Assembly (NCBI GenBank): GCA_027559495.1
Contig: JAMXSV010000010.1
Span: 1,488,001-1,552,000, forward strand
Reading direction: 5' to 3'
Origin: Aurifilum marmelostoma
Taxonomy: Eukaryota; Ascomycota; Sordariomycetes; Diaporthales; Cryphonectriaceae
DNA length: 64,000 nt
The notes beneath the pieces were generated by a model that saw nothing but the letters and a program-made list of their open reading frames with translations, made no database searches and was not told where the DNA came from. Positions 1 to 10,420 of the stretch are shown here, in pieces (the stretch's first letter is position 1; each line of letters begins with the position of its first letter). The position numbers and the translations under genes were made by a program.

Positions 1-914
1 GCTCGTCTCACTTACGATCTGACGGACAACAGAATATTGAGGCCAACGCTGCTCTTTACTACACCTTGAATCTGGCAACTACAGCCGCCAGAGTCATGGG
101 AGACTCTTCTTCCGCCTCCAGCTGGACACAATATGCCGAAAACATCAAGGCTGCGGCAAATAACCTCTTATGGGTTGAATCTGAGGGTCTCTATTTTGAC
201 AACGACAACGGTACCACTTCGGTGTATCCACAAGACGGCAACAGCTGGGCCGTCAAGGCAAACCTTACTCAGACCGACTCTCAGAAGCAAGCCATCTCTT
301 CGGCACTTGCCTCACGATGGATCTACCCGTATGGAGCTCCCGCCCCGGAGGCTCCGGATATCATCTCGCCTTTTGTGAGCGGCTTGGAGCTTGAGAGCCA
401 CCTGCTTTCGGGGAATGCGACGAGAGCCCTAGCTCTGATGCGTTTGATGTGGAGGTACATGCTCGACAACGAGTTCATGACGAACAGCACCTTGGTCGAA
501 GGCTATTCTACCTCTGGCACGCTGAACTACTCTCTCTGCACAACAAGCTCTCGCGTGAGCCACGCGCACGGGTGGAGTACAGCTCCCACCACCTTACTGA
601 CAACGTACGTTGCGGGTTTGCATATTTTGTCGGCTGGAGGTGCGACGTGGATAGTGTCGCCCCAGCCAGGTGACCTAGGTGATATCGAAGCCGGGTTTTC
701 AACGCACCTGGGGTCTTTCAGCATACATATTGTCGCCAATGGGGCAGGCTGGGTCAAGCAGGCGAGCTTTTGTACGCCCGTGGAAACTTCCGGAGTCTTC
801 CAACTGGATGATGGATCTGGCGTACTCCATTATCAGGACGGAAGCTCTCAGAATTTCAAAGGAATGAGCGATACCTTGGCTGGAGGCTGTTGGTTCTTTT
901 CCTCTGGCACATAA
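1..914 (+). CDS. alpha-L-rhamnosidase, GH78 family (3' part only)
   Basis: The reading frame is open from base 3 to the TAA at 912-914, so the gene enters from the left edge and only about 303 C-terminal residues are seen. The protein resembles the C-terminal part of fungal GH78 enzymes, which release terminal rhamnose from pectin and plant glycosides outside the cell. It shows the (alpha/alpha)6 barrel tail: PQDGNSWAVKANL, a YPYGAP turn, FVSGLELESHL, the LMRLMWRYML helix, and SHAHGWSTAPT, a block typical of the family. A beta-sandwich segment follows (from about GGATWIVSPQPGDL). No intron is seen in this part. Several N-x-S/T sites fit secretion; the signal peptide would lie outside the window. 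Family assignment is from recognised motifs, not a search; substrate specificity is not known. Confidence 0.85.
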   Translation, partial: SSHLRSDGQQNIEANAALYYTLNLATTAARVMGDSSSASSWTQYAENIKAAANNLLWVESEGLYFDNDNGTTSVYPQDGNSWAVKANLTQTDSQKQAISSALASRWIYPYGAPAPEAPDIISPFVSGLELESHLLSGNATRALALMRLMWRYMLDNEFMTNSTLVEGYSTSGTLNYSLCTTSSRVSHAHGWSTAPTTLLTTYVAGLHILSAGGATWIVSPQPGDLGDIEAGFSTHLGSFSIHIVANGAGWVKQASFCTPVETSGVFQLDDGSGVLHYQDGSSQNFKGMSDTLAGGCWFFSSGT

Positions 915-1227
915 ACTTGTTTGTGTATCCTATTTTCCGGTGCTCCAGGACACTCTCAAGGCCTGTTGGATGGATATCCTGCTTTGGGATGTAAGCTTTG
1001 CACCGTGGCTGGCAATTATTCATCAAGACCTTGGCTAGGGTTCATCAGGGCAGAATACCATGTTTCTGTCCGCAACGAAACAAGTTGAGAATCTGGCTCA
1101 TTCTGTGACAAGTCTCTCTACTCGGTCCATGCCTTTTTTGTATGAGTTCAACGGTCAAGTAATCAATACGGCCCGGATTCATTCCAACTATTATTGGTCT
1201 TGCCCTCATTCTATAGCCAATACATCT
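915..1227. other. intergenic, convergent 3' ends
   Basis: This is the spacer between the rhamnosidase stop and the DUF6594 gene, which end towards each other. No reading frame with coding character is seen; it presumably holds both 3' untranslated regions. Confidence 0.5.
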
Positions 1228-2297
1228 TCAACCGTCACTGATGTTCCCGCTGACAAAGACTACCAGGACAGCAGCGTAACTACCAAAGAGTTAGTGAGAA
1301 TGATTCTTGACCAGCCTTGATGGCCGAGGTGTTTGGGAAATCACCGACGCAGCAGTAGCTCCAAAGACTTCCGCCATGGACGCATTCGTTAACAAGCCGA
1401 CGCTGGCAGCAAAAGTGATAGTGAAGAGGGCAATCAGCCCCAACTTCAAGCCACTGGAGCTGACCTTATATAATACAAGAATGGCACCGACAAGAAGCAA
1501 CGTTGCCAGGATCGTGCTCAGGTATGATATGAACGCCTCAATCTGATGACCAGAAGCGTACCCGACGGTCGTGCTCTGATAAGGACTATTCACTGCCTTG
1601 TCCTGTATTCTTGTGAGTTTTGTATCTCGCCACAAAGGGGAATTCATATAGTAGAGTTCCAACCTTGAAGAGGAATCCCAGTTTGTTTTTAACAAACATA
1701 GTCAGCCTGTCCGGAGGCTCCGCGTTATAAAGTGCGACCAAGTCATTTGGGTCATCGTATGCACTTGCGCTGTGGCCTTCCAATAGAGGAAGGCTACGAT
1801 GAGACAATCGGCGGAAGAAGGTGGATCGAAAGGCCTTTAGAACATTCTTATCCGGCGGTGGCATTGAGGCCAGTGTGCTTTCAAATACCAAAGCCTCTCC
1901 TAAAGGAGCCATCTGGGATCAGCCAAGTAGAGCATAAAAGTGCTATAAAGAGCGGCAGCTTACTGTATTCTTTCAGAGTCCTCCTGATATCGACCACCAA
2001 CTTTTGGCGATCCGAATCTGGCCCGTATGTGGTCTTATAGGACTCCCAGTTCTGGAGATCGTGAAGAGCAGCCAGGGCTTCGGGCCCACGGCTCTCATAT
2101 CTTGCCCAATCCTCCTTGTCGAAGGCATCAAGCTTGGACTGCATTTCCGCCAGTTCGCTCTGTAATATCAACAGGTTTCTGGCTGCTAGGCGGTCGAATT
2201 TCTTGTATATGAAAGTTGATCGGTCCTTATCGCTAGCAATAAATGCGGCCAAGGCCGGATATCCGTCAATATACGTCTGCCTCTTGGAATGATTCAT
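1228..2297 (-). CDS. DUF6594 domain membrane protein
   Basis: Four exons on the minus strand: 2297-1964, 1899-1664, 1602-1349 and 1279-1228, giving 291 residues. The N-terminus begins with the family hallmark GYPALAAFIASD, followed by FDRLAARNLLILQSELAEM, a predicted coiled-coil stretch. The middle has the KEY-R-EALVFESTLASMPPP block. The C-terminal third carries hydrophobic helices (YLSTILATLLLVGAILVLY, KLGLIALFTITFAASVGLLT), then AATAAYAAVLVVFVSG, the usual DUF6594 ending. That ending is recovered only if a short fourth exon is spliced on; the donor GTCGGT is weak, but phase and homology agree and a CTAAC branch site precedes the acceptor. The family is very common in filamentous ascomycetes, often near heterokaryon-incompatibility genes, and has no established function. 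The start ATG at 2297 sits just ahead of the conserved block. Confidence 0.88.
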
Positions 2298-2911
2298 GCT
2301 GGCCAGCTTATCATGGCTTGGTATGAATTGAATACACCCCAGGAGAAATTCTTTGGTGGAAGTTCAGAACGTCTAGGCATCTGGGTGAAGGTCACTGCCT
2401 GGCTCTGAATATCTTGATCGTTATCGTCTCGTGCCGCTCGACAGCTGCAATACTCAAGCCAAGACGGCGTTTGCTTTTCTTAAGATTATGGATATAGCAT
2501 TTCCTTCGCGGGACTCGTTAGATGAATGGGGCGGGGTTCATCATGGGTAGTGGCTGTGTAGAATTGTACTATAGTAAACCTCCGTTCGCCCCTTGATAGG
2601 GCGTGCAGGTTCACTTGTCAGAACTACTCATGCAGGTCTTCAGCCACGTCACCATCGCTTTTGCACAGCCCAGGCGGGCACCAATTGTTCCACTTCCGTG
2701 TTTGGATGGACAAGAGGGACCTAGACTCCGGCGAAACCGGTAGTCAGACTGACCTCAAGGAGCAGCAGTCGTCAATTTGTCCTTCCTCCTTTCCCCTCAA
2801 TATATGAACCACTGCTCTTCAACACACGACAGTTTCGACACTGTAACATTCGTGAACTGTGCTTGGGTCGTGGACGTCTCTTATTTATTGGAGAATCCTC
2901 ATGTCATCAAG
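2298..2911. promoter_or_regulatory. divergent intergenic region
   Basis: This 0.6 kb lies between the start of the DUF6594 gene (-) and the likely start of the retropepsin/zinc-finger gene (+), so it must hold both promoters. No clear TATA box or known factor site was identified. The frame upstream of 2912 is open back to an ATG at 2804, so part of this interval could be coding. Confidence 0.4.
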
Positions 2912-5097
2912 ATGGAGTTCTACGACCCAGACGATGTCATACCCCGTAACTCGCCACTACTAAAACCTACAAAGGTGGACCTTGACCCTGGTGATTCGTT
3001 CCTGTCCTTCGAGGCCGAGACTCACTCTTTTGATTCGAATAGCCCGCCTTTATGGGACTTGGTGCGTAAATATGGGATGCCGAATCTAAATAACAACACA
3101 TAGGGATTTGCATAAAAGGGGTGATCAGTACTGATAAATTACCATCATAGTTCCAGCCTCTATATAACCACGTCACATCGGAGGCGTCATTCGATGGCGC
3201 TGAGGCAGAGTTTACGTGGGAGCCGATGCCCAGGGATCTGGACAAAGTGCAAACAGATCATGTCGATTTTCGAAGACCTGATACGAGGCCAGCCTTCATG
3301 GAACACACTTCTGCTAACCGTCCCAAGGTTCAGTCTTCCCGAAGAGCAAGGAAGAGGTTCGGGCTGCCCTTGGCTGTCATAACTGAGGGCTGCACCAAGT
3401 TTGTTACTGCGTGTCCTGATACCGGCTCAGACGACAACATTATTTCGTTCGAGCTCGCGAAACAATTCGGCCTGCTGATTACAGATACCCAAGAAAAAAC
3501 CTTGCCTGAATTCTCGTTGGCAGATGGAAGGAGGGTCTCGGCAATCGGCCAGGTCATGGTCAAATGTGGTTTCGAACGCGATCCGGACTACGCCACCTTC
3601 GATTGCGCTTTTTACGTCTTCCAAACATTGGCGGTTCCCATGATCATAGGAATGGAGCTTCTCCACGTCACGGAGACCATGACGAAACACCGCGACCGTC
3701 TTGTCGAGCAAATCGTCCCCTCGATGCAGACTCTCCGTGTGAGCAGCATCGGCCGGCCAAAAAGAAACATAATCTGTCGAGTAGACAAAAGTGTTGGTTG
3801 CGCTAGCGCCGACACGGGATCGGACTTGAGCCTCGTCAGTCCGCAGTTCGCTGCTTCTCGAGGATTAGAGGTGAAGGAGGCATATGAGGAACTCGAATTC
3901 GCAGATGGCAGCACAGGCTACACGATTGGTGTAGTCAAGGCTAGTTTCTCTGTTGGTGATATCGGCGATCACGCGGAATACATTCCCCAAAGCAAAGAGA
4001 TGTTCCTCGACTTGTTCATCCTGGAGAACCTCCAGGCGGACATATTGGTGGGTCTGAATACCATAGAAGAGCTACATGTTTTTGAACGTCATCAGAGCTC
4101 CTTCATTACTGCTATATCGCGGCTTGGCGAGTCTTCTCTCAACATCATCCGCCACATCGGGTCTGTTGAGCGAGCTGTATCTCTGGCTTGGAAGTCGCTC
4201 AAAGGCGCAGTCACTAAAAGCGGTGCATCATCGAGCAAGTCTGGTAAGTAATCGTTACTCTTTCCATCAATTCATCTAGAAGCAGTCCTTTTTTTTTTTT
4301 TTTTCGATTGACGAGGAATACAGATCGTGGCATAGCAAATGTCCAAGACTCACACCAAACTCACGTGGACAATCGATTGCTGCGTGATCAGTCTGAATAC
4401 ATTCGTCGCGCGGCCGAGAAAGCCAGAATTGCTGGCCTTTCCGGATCAGCCAGACGCGTAGCAGAAGACGAGGAGAATGACAGGATTCAGCAATATGAAG
4501 AGCAAAGGTCTCTAGACTCAAGCGATGTCTGGTCAAGCGCGGCCACACATGACCATGATGAATCCTCTTCAGGTTCTTGGGCAGATACTCTCAGGAACAT
4601 CGATGACATAATACCGCTTCGCAATGCAGCTGAGAATGGCCAGTACATCTGCAATTTCGAAGGTTGCAAAGCGCCGCCCTTTCAAAGTCGATACCTCTTG
4701 AACACTCATGCGATGCTTCATTCTTCAGCAAGGAGTTACTATTGTCCTATCAAAGGTTGTCCCCGTAGTGCGAACGGGAGAGGTTTCGAGAGAAAGACAG
4801 AACTTATTCGGCACGGTATAATGCACAACGCTCCAGGATACGTATGCCCATTTTGCCCGGATCGAGAGCATAAATATCCCAGACCAGACAATCTGCAGCG
4901 GTAGGTCATCCTCCTCCAATCCTTCGAGCTCAAGAGACTGTGCAAATAATGAGATCCTAATTAATGATACGTTTCTCAACAGGCACGTCCGCGTCCATCA
5001 TCCAGACAAGAACAAAGATGATATAGCACTGAGGGATGTTTTGAGCCAACGGCCAGATGGTCCTAGGCGAAGGCGGAGGACAGGCGGAGTTTTTTAA
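2912..5097 (+). CDS. tandem retropepsin-like domains fused to three C2H2 zinc fingers
   Basis: Four exons (2912-3061, 3157-4243, 4324-4900, 4983-5097) keep one frame and give 642 residues. Two retropepsin-like units lie in tandem. Unit 1 has D-T-G-S at about residue 138, then LADGRRVSAIGQV and MIIGMELL; unit 2 has ADTGSDLSLVS at about 269, then FADGSTGYTIGVV and ILVGLNTI. Both therefore keep the catalytic Asp-Thr-Gly and the later hydrophobic-hydrophobic-Gly element. A charged linker follows, then three C2H2 fingers (about residues 520-610): CNFEGC...H-x3-H, CPIKGC...H-x3-H and CPFC...H-x3-H. The last is split by an intron between LQR and HVRVHH. The tail is Arg-rich. The finger module is one I recognise from several fungal protein architectures. 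Retropepsins normally act as homodimers; two units in one chain could pair internally (inference). An ATG at 2804 is an alternative start. Confidence 0.8.
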
Positions 5098-5867
5098 GTA
5101 TAGTCTACTGATGATCAAAGACACGAGCCAGAGAGTCAGACCTGAAAGAAGGATGAACAAGTTCGAAGCTGCCTCCTTGATACCTGTGCAAGGGAGCCTC
5201 GAGCATTTGCAGCATTGTGCTATTTTTACCAGTCTGGGTAATTAATCTTCGTGTTGTGAATATAGAACTTCTGAAATTCTGAAACAGTATATGTAGCTTC
5301 ACCTCCTTTTGTAGTCCTGCATAAGGCCTCTTTCATCTCTTAGTTAGTCTGCTCACTACTGAACACCCATGCTCTCTGCTAGGCTGATGGTCAATCTCAT
5401 CCATCATCGCGTGAACTCAGGGAGGAACTCACGAGCGAGAACGACGTCGCAAAATTCCGACAACCGAAAGGTTGCGCGAATGCTTACGAAATAAAATACG
5501 GTGTCAGGCGAACAGATCTCCTGTCAAGATAATTAATCATCAACAGTCTTCACCTTTGCCCTTTCTGCTCAAGCGTTTTCGCATGTCTATATGAACTAGA
5601 TCTGACTGGGCTTGGATCTTCTGTCCTCCTCAAAGCACAATATTTCAAAGAGTCCACCGTCTGCGTATTGAACTGCGTATTGAACGAGGCCCACTTCAGA
5701 CCTAGACCTGAGCTGCAGCATATCCCAGCCTCGTTCTGGGCAACCCATCATGGCTATGACCGTCGTCGCGACAGCGGCAACCTGACTGGCGAAGATACCA
5801 CCGCCATCGATGTCGAACAGGGATTATAACGTCTGATATTTGATAGGCCCAAATCCATGGCCGTAAC
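5098..5867. other. intergenic, convergent 3' ends
   Basis: This 0.77 kb lies between the zinc-finger fusion gene and the minus-strand membrane protein gene. It is fairly A+T rich with TAATTAAT-like patches. I see no supported gene, only short open frames without coding character. Confidence 0.45.
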
Positions 5868-7716
5868 TCAATCACTCTTGCATTTGTCATTCCAATCTGC
5901 GGGCTTTTGGGTCTTGGTAGTACCATGATTGGACGAATCACTCTCAGCTGTCCGTTCCCTCGCAGTCGCTAAGGCCAAGACCAATACAGCGGCCGCCGAG
6001 GCAACGTTGCCTATGAAGGATACCGTGGAACTCCAGCCTGTATTTACAAATGGGTAAATAGACACGGCACCCACAGCTGAGAGCATTCCAACAGCTGAAA
6101 ATGCCCAGAAAAAACGTGAAGGCCTCGAGTCCCGCACTGATCGAAGAAGAGGCAGTGCCGTGGCAAAGGTCCCCAAGACCGACATGAGACTGCTTTGTAT
6201 GAGGTAATAGAAATCGGCGTCTGTTGTCTTGCCGATCTCATAGCTCTGTGCTGAGATGGCGAAGCCTTGGTATCCGGGTACGAACGCGAGGATAATGAAG
6301 GCGACGAAGAGGGCCAGTTGGGTTGGAGCATCCTAGATTATGTATCAGAACTCAATTAAACTTTAAAGGTATTACTGTAGACCGGGGGTGATTTCTTACA
6401 CTTTTTGACGCAGCCGGGCTTGCGCTTGCCGCCGGTTCCGGTGCCGATCTCACGACCTGAGCACCACTTATCATCGAAGTCGTCAGTTCCAGCCCTTCAT
6501 CAGGCACCACCAGCTCCAGAGCATCGTTGAGAAATTCCATTCGTTTCAAGATGCTCTTCAAGAGAACTCTTAGCCCATGTTGATCCCCCGTGGTTAGAAG
6601 AGCCATCTGGCCAAGCTCTCCGGCTTTCTTTTGGCAAGAGAGCGCCTTGTATCGCAGCATATGTAGAATCGCAGTTCCCAGCATGTTGTTCTTGTTGACA
6701 ACCCTCCATTCCAATAGTAGGTCCATGATGAGCTTCCAATAAGGAATCTCGAGGGCGTCTTGCAGGTAGATCATACAATCATTGCCGTACTTCAGGCCGC
6801 TGTTGTAGGCCTTTGCCTTGCGGGTTGGAAGCGGCTGCTTCCAAGAAGCACAGACGTCCTCGCAGAACTCGCCGAGATCTCCAACATAGACTGCTGTGCT
6901 ATTCACTGGGTCAGGACTCCGGTTTTGATGTTGAGCAATTCTCTTTCGAATCTGTATCAGGTGGTCCTGGACAAGATCGTTGCTGAATGCTTGCTCAAAG
7001 GCTCGGAAGCACTCGGCAAATACCTGGTCAAGAAAGCTGAATTCCTGTGCCATCTCGATGAGTTTCTGCCGGACAGTGCGATTTGAGATGCGTATATGGG
7101 GCGTGTAGAAGTCACATTCCTCCGGTATTGGCTGAGGCTGTTAAATTGTCAGCATGCCCAGGTAGGGTGCTCAATCCAGCACAAAGAAGATCGTGGCGAC
7201 ACTGGGTCATCAATCACTTACGCATCTTCTCTTGACATACTGCTGCCTTTTTGCAGACGAGACTATCTCGATACTGGTTGATGTAAATGAGAATCCGCTG
7301 AAGCCAGCATTGCTGGTTTGATGATGTATATGATTGGTGACGCTGTCTGGGAGGAATTCAACAACTCCGGGTTTATGAACCTCAATAGAAGTCTGGTTAC
7401 TTCCATTGGCATCTGAATGCTTCGAATTGATATATATTCTGCCAGATGGATTTATTCGCAAAGATGCAGGCCCACTGGAGAGCTCGGCGTTGACCTTCTC
7501 CGGAATAGATTCTGCGTCGTCATCGTGATCATCTGGCCCAGTCGGTGGCACCTGGCCATCTACTGTGCAGGGTTCGTGGAGATGGTCGGCCATATCAACG
7601 AGTATGCATTGTTGCTGGCAGATGCTGTATAGAGCTTGGTGGGCAGAGACCTGAAAATTGAGGACTACGGTAGCATTCGAGACATGTTCGAGGATATATG
7701 GACTGAGGCCTTCCAT
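5868..7716 (-). CDS. unrecognised protein with helical middle and C-terminal membrane block
   Basis: Three exons (7716-7222, 7137-6400, 6332-5868) with good donors (GTAAGT, GTAAGA) give 565 residues. The first about 165 residues are polar and acidic, without a recognised domain. A helical middle follows from about residue 190 (RQKLIEMAQEFSFLDQVFAE, then KLIMDLLLEWRVVNKNNML and LKSILKRMEFLNDALEL). After an Ala/Ser/Pro linker, the third exon encodes about four membrane segments, starting TQLALFVAFIILAFVPGYQG and ending in ASAAAVLVLALAT. The block around AQSYEIGKTTDADFYYLIQS resembles a membrane tail that I recall in other ascomycete proteins of unknown function, so this looks like a variable cytosolic head on a shared membrane module (inference). 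An out-of-frame ATG lies 10 bases upstream of the chosen start. Confidence 0.7.
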
Positions 7717-9011
7717 CGCATTCCATAAACACTAAACACAGCCTCATACTAGTGTGGATCCGTTAAGCCACGAAATGCAACCCAGCGCCATTCATTGCGC
7801 CGGTCAGCAATCACCACTGCGCCTCGCTTTTGAGGTTGCTATGTAACCCGGCCGGGGGCGCTGCTGGGCGCACATGGCGCAGCACTTTTTCTTGCATTAG
7901 AACCACTACCCAACCCTCACGGCATCTTTATACTGTACTTCTACGTAATTTTTCGTTCCAAACAAAACGGCCGAAGGTTCCGTTTATCAAATATCTATCA
8001 GGTTCGCTGACCTAGTCCCCCCCCCCCCCCCTTTTACAAGTGGCGTCAGCACAAAAGCAAACTGTCAGCGAGGACAGGTTTCGAAGCGGCTTCAATAGTC
8101 TCTTACTGGACCACTCCTTAGTAAAAAACTTTCACTGATAACGTCTCGGGTTCTATCCTGCAAAGGGCCCAGAAAGAAGTGATTCGAACGGGCAAATTTA
8201 CTGTGGAACCCTCGAGCGGTTCGTTAAATGCTCTAAGCACCCTGCAGTTTTCCCTAAGTATATAATTACGCCGATGGAGAGAGTATGCATTAGATGCATC
8301 TTCTACCAAAACGAGGAGGCTGTGCAGTGATTATTCTCGAGATAATAGATTATGAGGCAGTGCTGAATGAACGAATGGCCAGCACGCTGTACGTCGTGTT
8401 TGAAGCATTTTCGCACGAACGGGGCCGCAGATTATATCTACGAAGGCGTTCATGAGACCCAACTCTATAGCATCTACCTAGATGACAGGAACAAGTCCAT
8501 ATTCAGGTGTGGTCCCCATTGATATACGGGAGGATATCATTTTGCCAATGTCCAGCACCTTGAAGAGCTTGTGTCGTCTCAAATTGGTGAGGGGAGGTTT
8601 GAGAGAACTTTAGGATTGTTCCCGTGAGGGCATAGAAAGGAAGGTGTTATGAGAAGCTTGTTTCTATATATGACCTCTGAATGAATGAAGAATCCTGCTT
8701 AGCCTGGGACAAGTAGGTCAAGGCGAAACATTGGAGTAGGAGGAGGGAAGGGGCGGGAAAAGAACTGTGGACTACAAGCTGTTGAACAATTCACGAGCCC
8801 ACAAACCTTATTTGCTGGCAGCCTACAGCTGGGAGTGAATGTGAGCTTCTTTCTTTTTTTCTCCCCCAGGACTAGGGCGCGCTGCAGACACATTGGTTGT
8901 ACTTTTACGATGTTCAGCCCTCCTATGAGAACGACACACCTGCACTCACGACATTCTCTTCACCACCACCCCAGCTCTCTCTTCAACCGACGTCTATCGT
9001 CAATCCACACC
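7717..9011. other. intergenic, divergent promoters
   Basis: This 1.3 kb lies between two divergent genes. It contains a run of 15 C at 8017-8031. A C/T-rich leader (about 8840-9000, with many CTCTC and CACC blocks) precedes the downstream start and looks like a fungal 5' untranslated region. No gene is supported. Confidence 0.45.
8017..8031. repeat. poly-C run (15)
   Basis: A mononucleotide tract in an intergenic region, read directly from the sequence. Confidence 0.9.
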
Positions 9012-10420
9012 ATGGCGACCATGTCTACTTCTGGCAGGTCTGTGATTTTTTTCTTCTGCATCCACAATCCTGTTCTGAGTCTGCGCGAAACTGACCAAAT
9101 CGTTTGACGCGGTATCAGCAAGGCTGTCAGCTCTCTTCAACCACAACGCACAGCTGCCGCCATGGCGACCAATTTGAATACGCGCAACCTGCGCCAGCGC
9201 CGTGGCCCTCCCCAGCCTGGCTCCAACGATGAGACCATTCAGGCGCTGCTTCGCCTGCCTGGCTTCGATTGGGAGCCTGAGCTTCACTGGTAGGTTCCTC
9301 TATCGTCTTGCGCAACGCGTCCCATCCGAGGGGACGCGACCAGGCGAGATGAGACGCGTCTGTTGCTTGCCCAGATCTTCGATGATGATTTCTCTGGAAC
9401 ATTACGTGACTGCCTTCCTGAAGCGCATGTCACCAGCTTGACTACGCAACACACTAACTGTTTCTCTATAGGGTCTTCGCCCGCGAGAACAAGGAGATTT
9501 TCCGAATGCTTGGTGTAGAGCGCGAGTACGAGCCTGGCAAGTGGCGCCCTGCTGCCAACCAGCAGATGCTGACGGCGCGCCTGGCCGACCTAATCGAGGC
9601 CTGCGACGACGAGTGGCTCGACAACTGGCAGGAGTGTGCCCTGAAGCCCCAGTTCTGGCAGAATGCCGCCGAGCGTCTTCACCCTCACAGTGTCTGGTGG
9701 AGCCACTTTAGACCCACCGCCGTTCAAGTCTACAAGATCGCCATGACCTACACCGCCCGCTGGGACCCCAAGGGCAGCGGCATTATCGACAAGAAGAAGG
9801 ACGAGTGGGGCTTCAAGCTCTCCGAGTTGACCTGGGGCTCTCGCAAGGCCGAGATCGATCCTGACATGTTTGCCAAGCCGTGGGTATGTGAGCGACGGCG
9901 TCGATACGCTGTCAATTTGTGAGAACTCGAGTGCATGACTGACTTTCTTTTTCTCTGGGAATAGAACTACTGGCGCGCCTAGAACGCTGCTTCAGATTTC
10001 TTCGAGTACTGCAACGACACAGAGGACGACTACGGCCCCATTGAGCCTCCCACTGGCATGAAAGCCACCACAGTCCAGGCCTTCGCCTGGCACCCTGGCA
10101 CGGCTGACAGCTCCGCTGAGGCCGAGGAGCAAGAACAGGAGGAGGAGGGCCAGGGCGTGGCAGAGCCCTCCAGTGCCGCCAGCCAGGAGACTGTGACCAT
10201 CTACGGCCCCCGCCGCAACCCAGAGGGTGGTGCCGAGGACGGCGCTGAGGGTGCTACTGAGCAGTCCTCGGTCACTGCCGTCAAGGACACGAGTGACCCT
10301 GACCGCCTCATGATCGTTTTTCGCAACCTGGACCTCAAGGGCAAGGGCAAGGAGCCGGCCGAGCAGAGGGGCGATGAGGGAGTCGGCCTCAACGGCACTG
10401 AGGATGCCCAGAAGGACTAA
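9012..10420 (+). CDS. hypothetical protein with acidic tail; in-frame TAG at last splice junction
   Basis: Best model: exons 9012-9037, 9119-9289, 9472-9883 and 9983-10420, 348 residues. The first exon encodes only MATMSTSG; a second ATG at 9162 (GCCATGG context) is in the same frame. The conserved-looking core is LLRLPGFDWEPELHW across an intron into VFARENKEIFRMLGVE, rich in Trp (DDEWLDNWQECALKPQFWQN, SVWWSHFRP). The tail is Glu/Gly/Ala rich and low-complexity. I recognise no family. The last intron is odd: the first AG after the CTGAC branch site is at 9963-9964, but splicing there reads NYWRA then TAG at 9980-9982. That TAG is itself a possible acceptor, and using it keeps phase and removes the stop. 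The gene may therefore be functional, alternatively spliced, or a recently broken allele. Confidence 0.6.
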
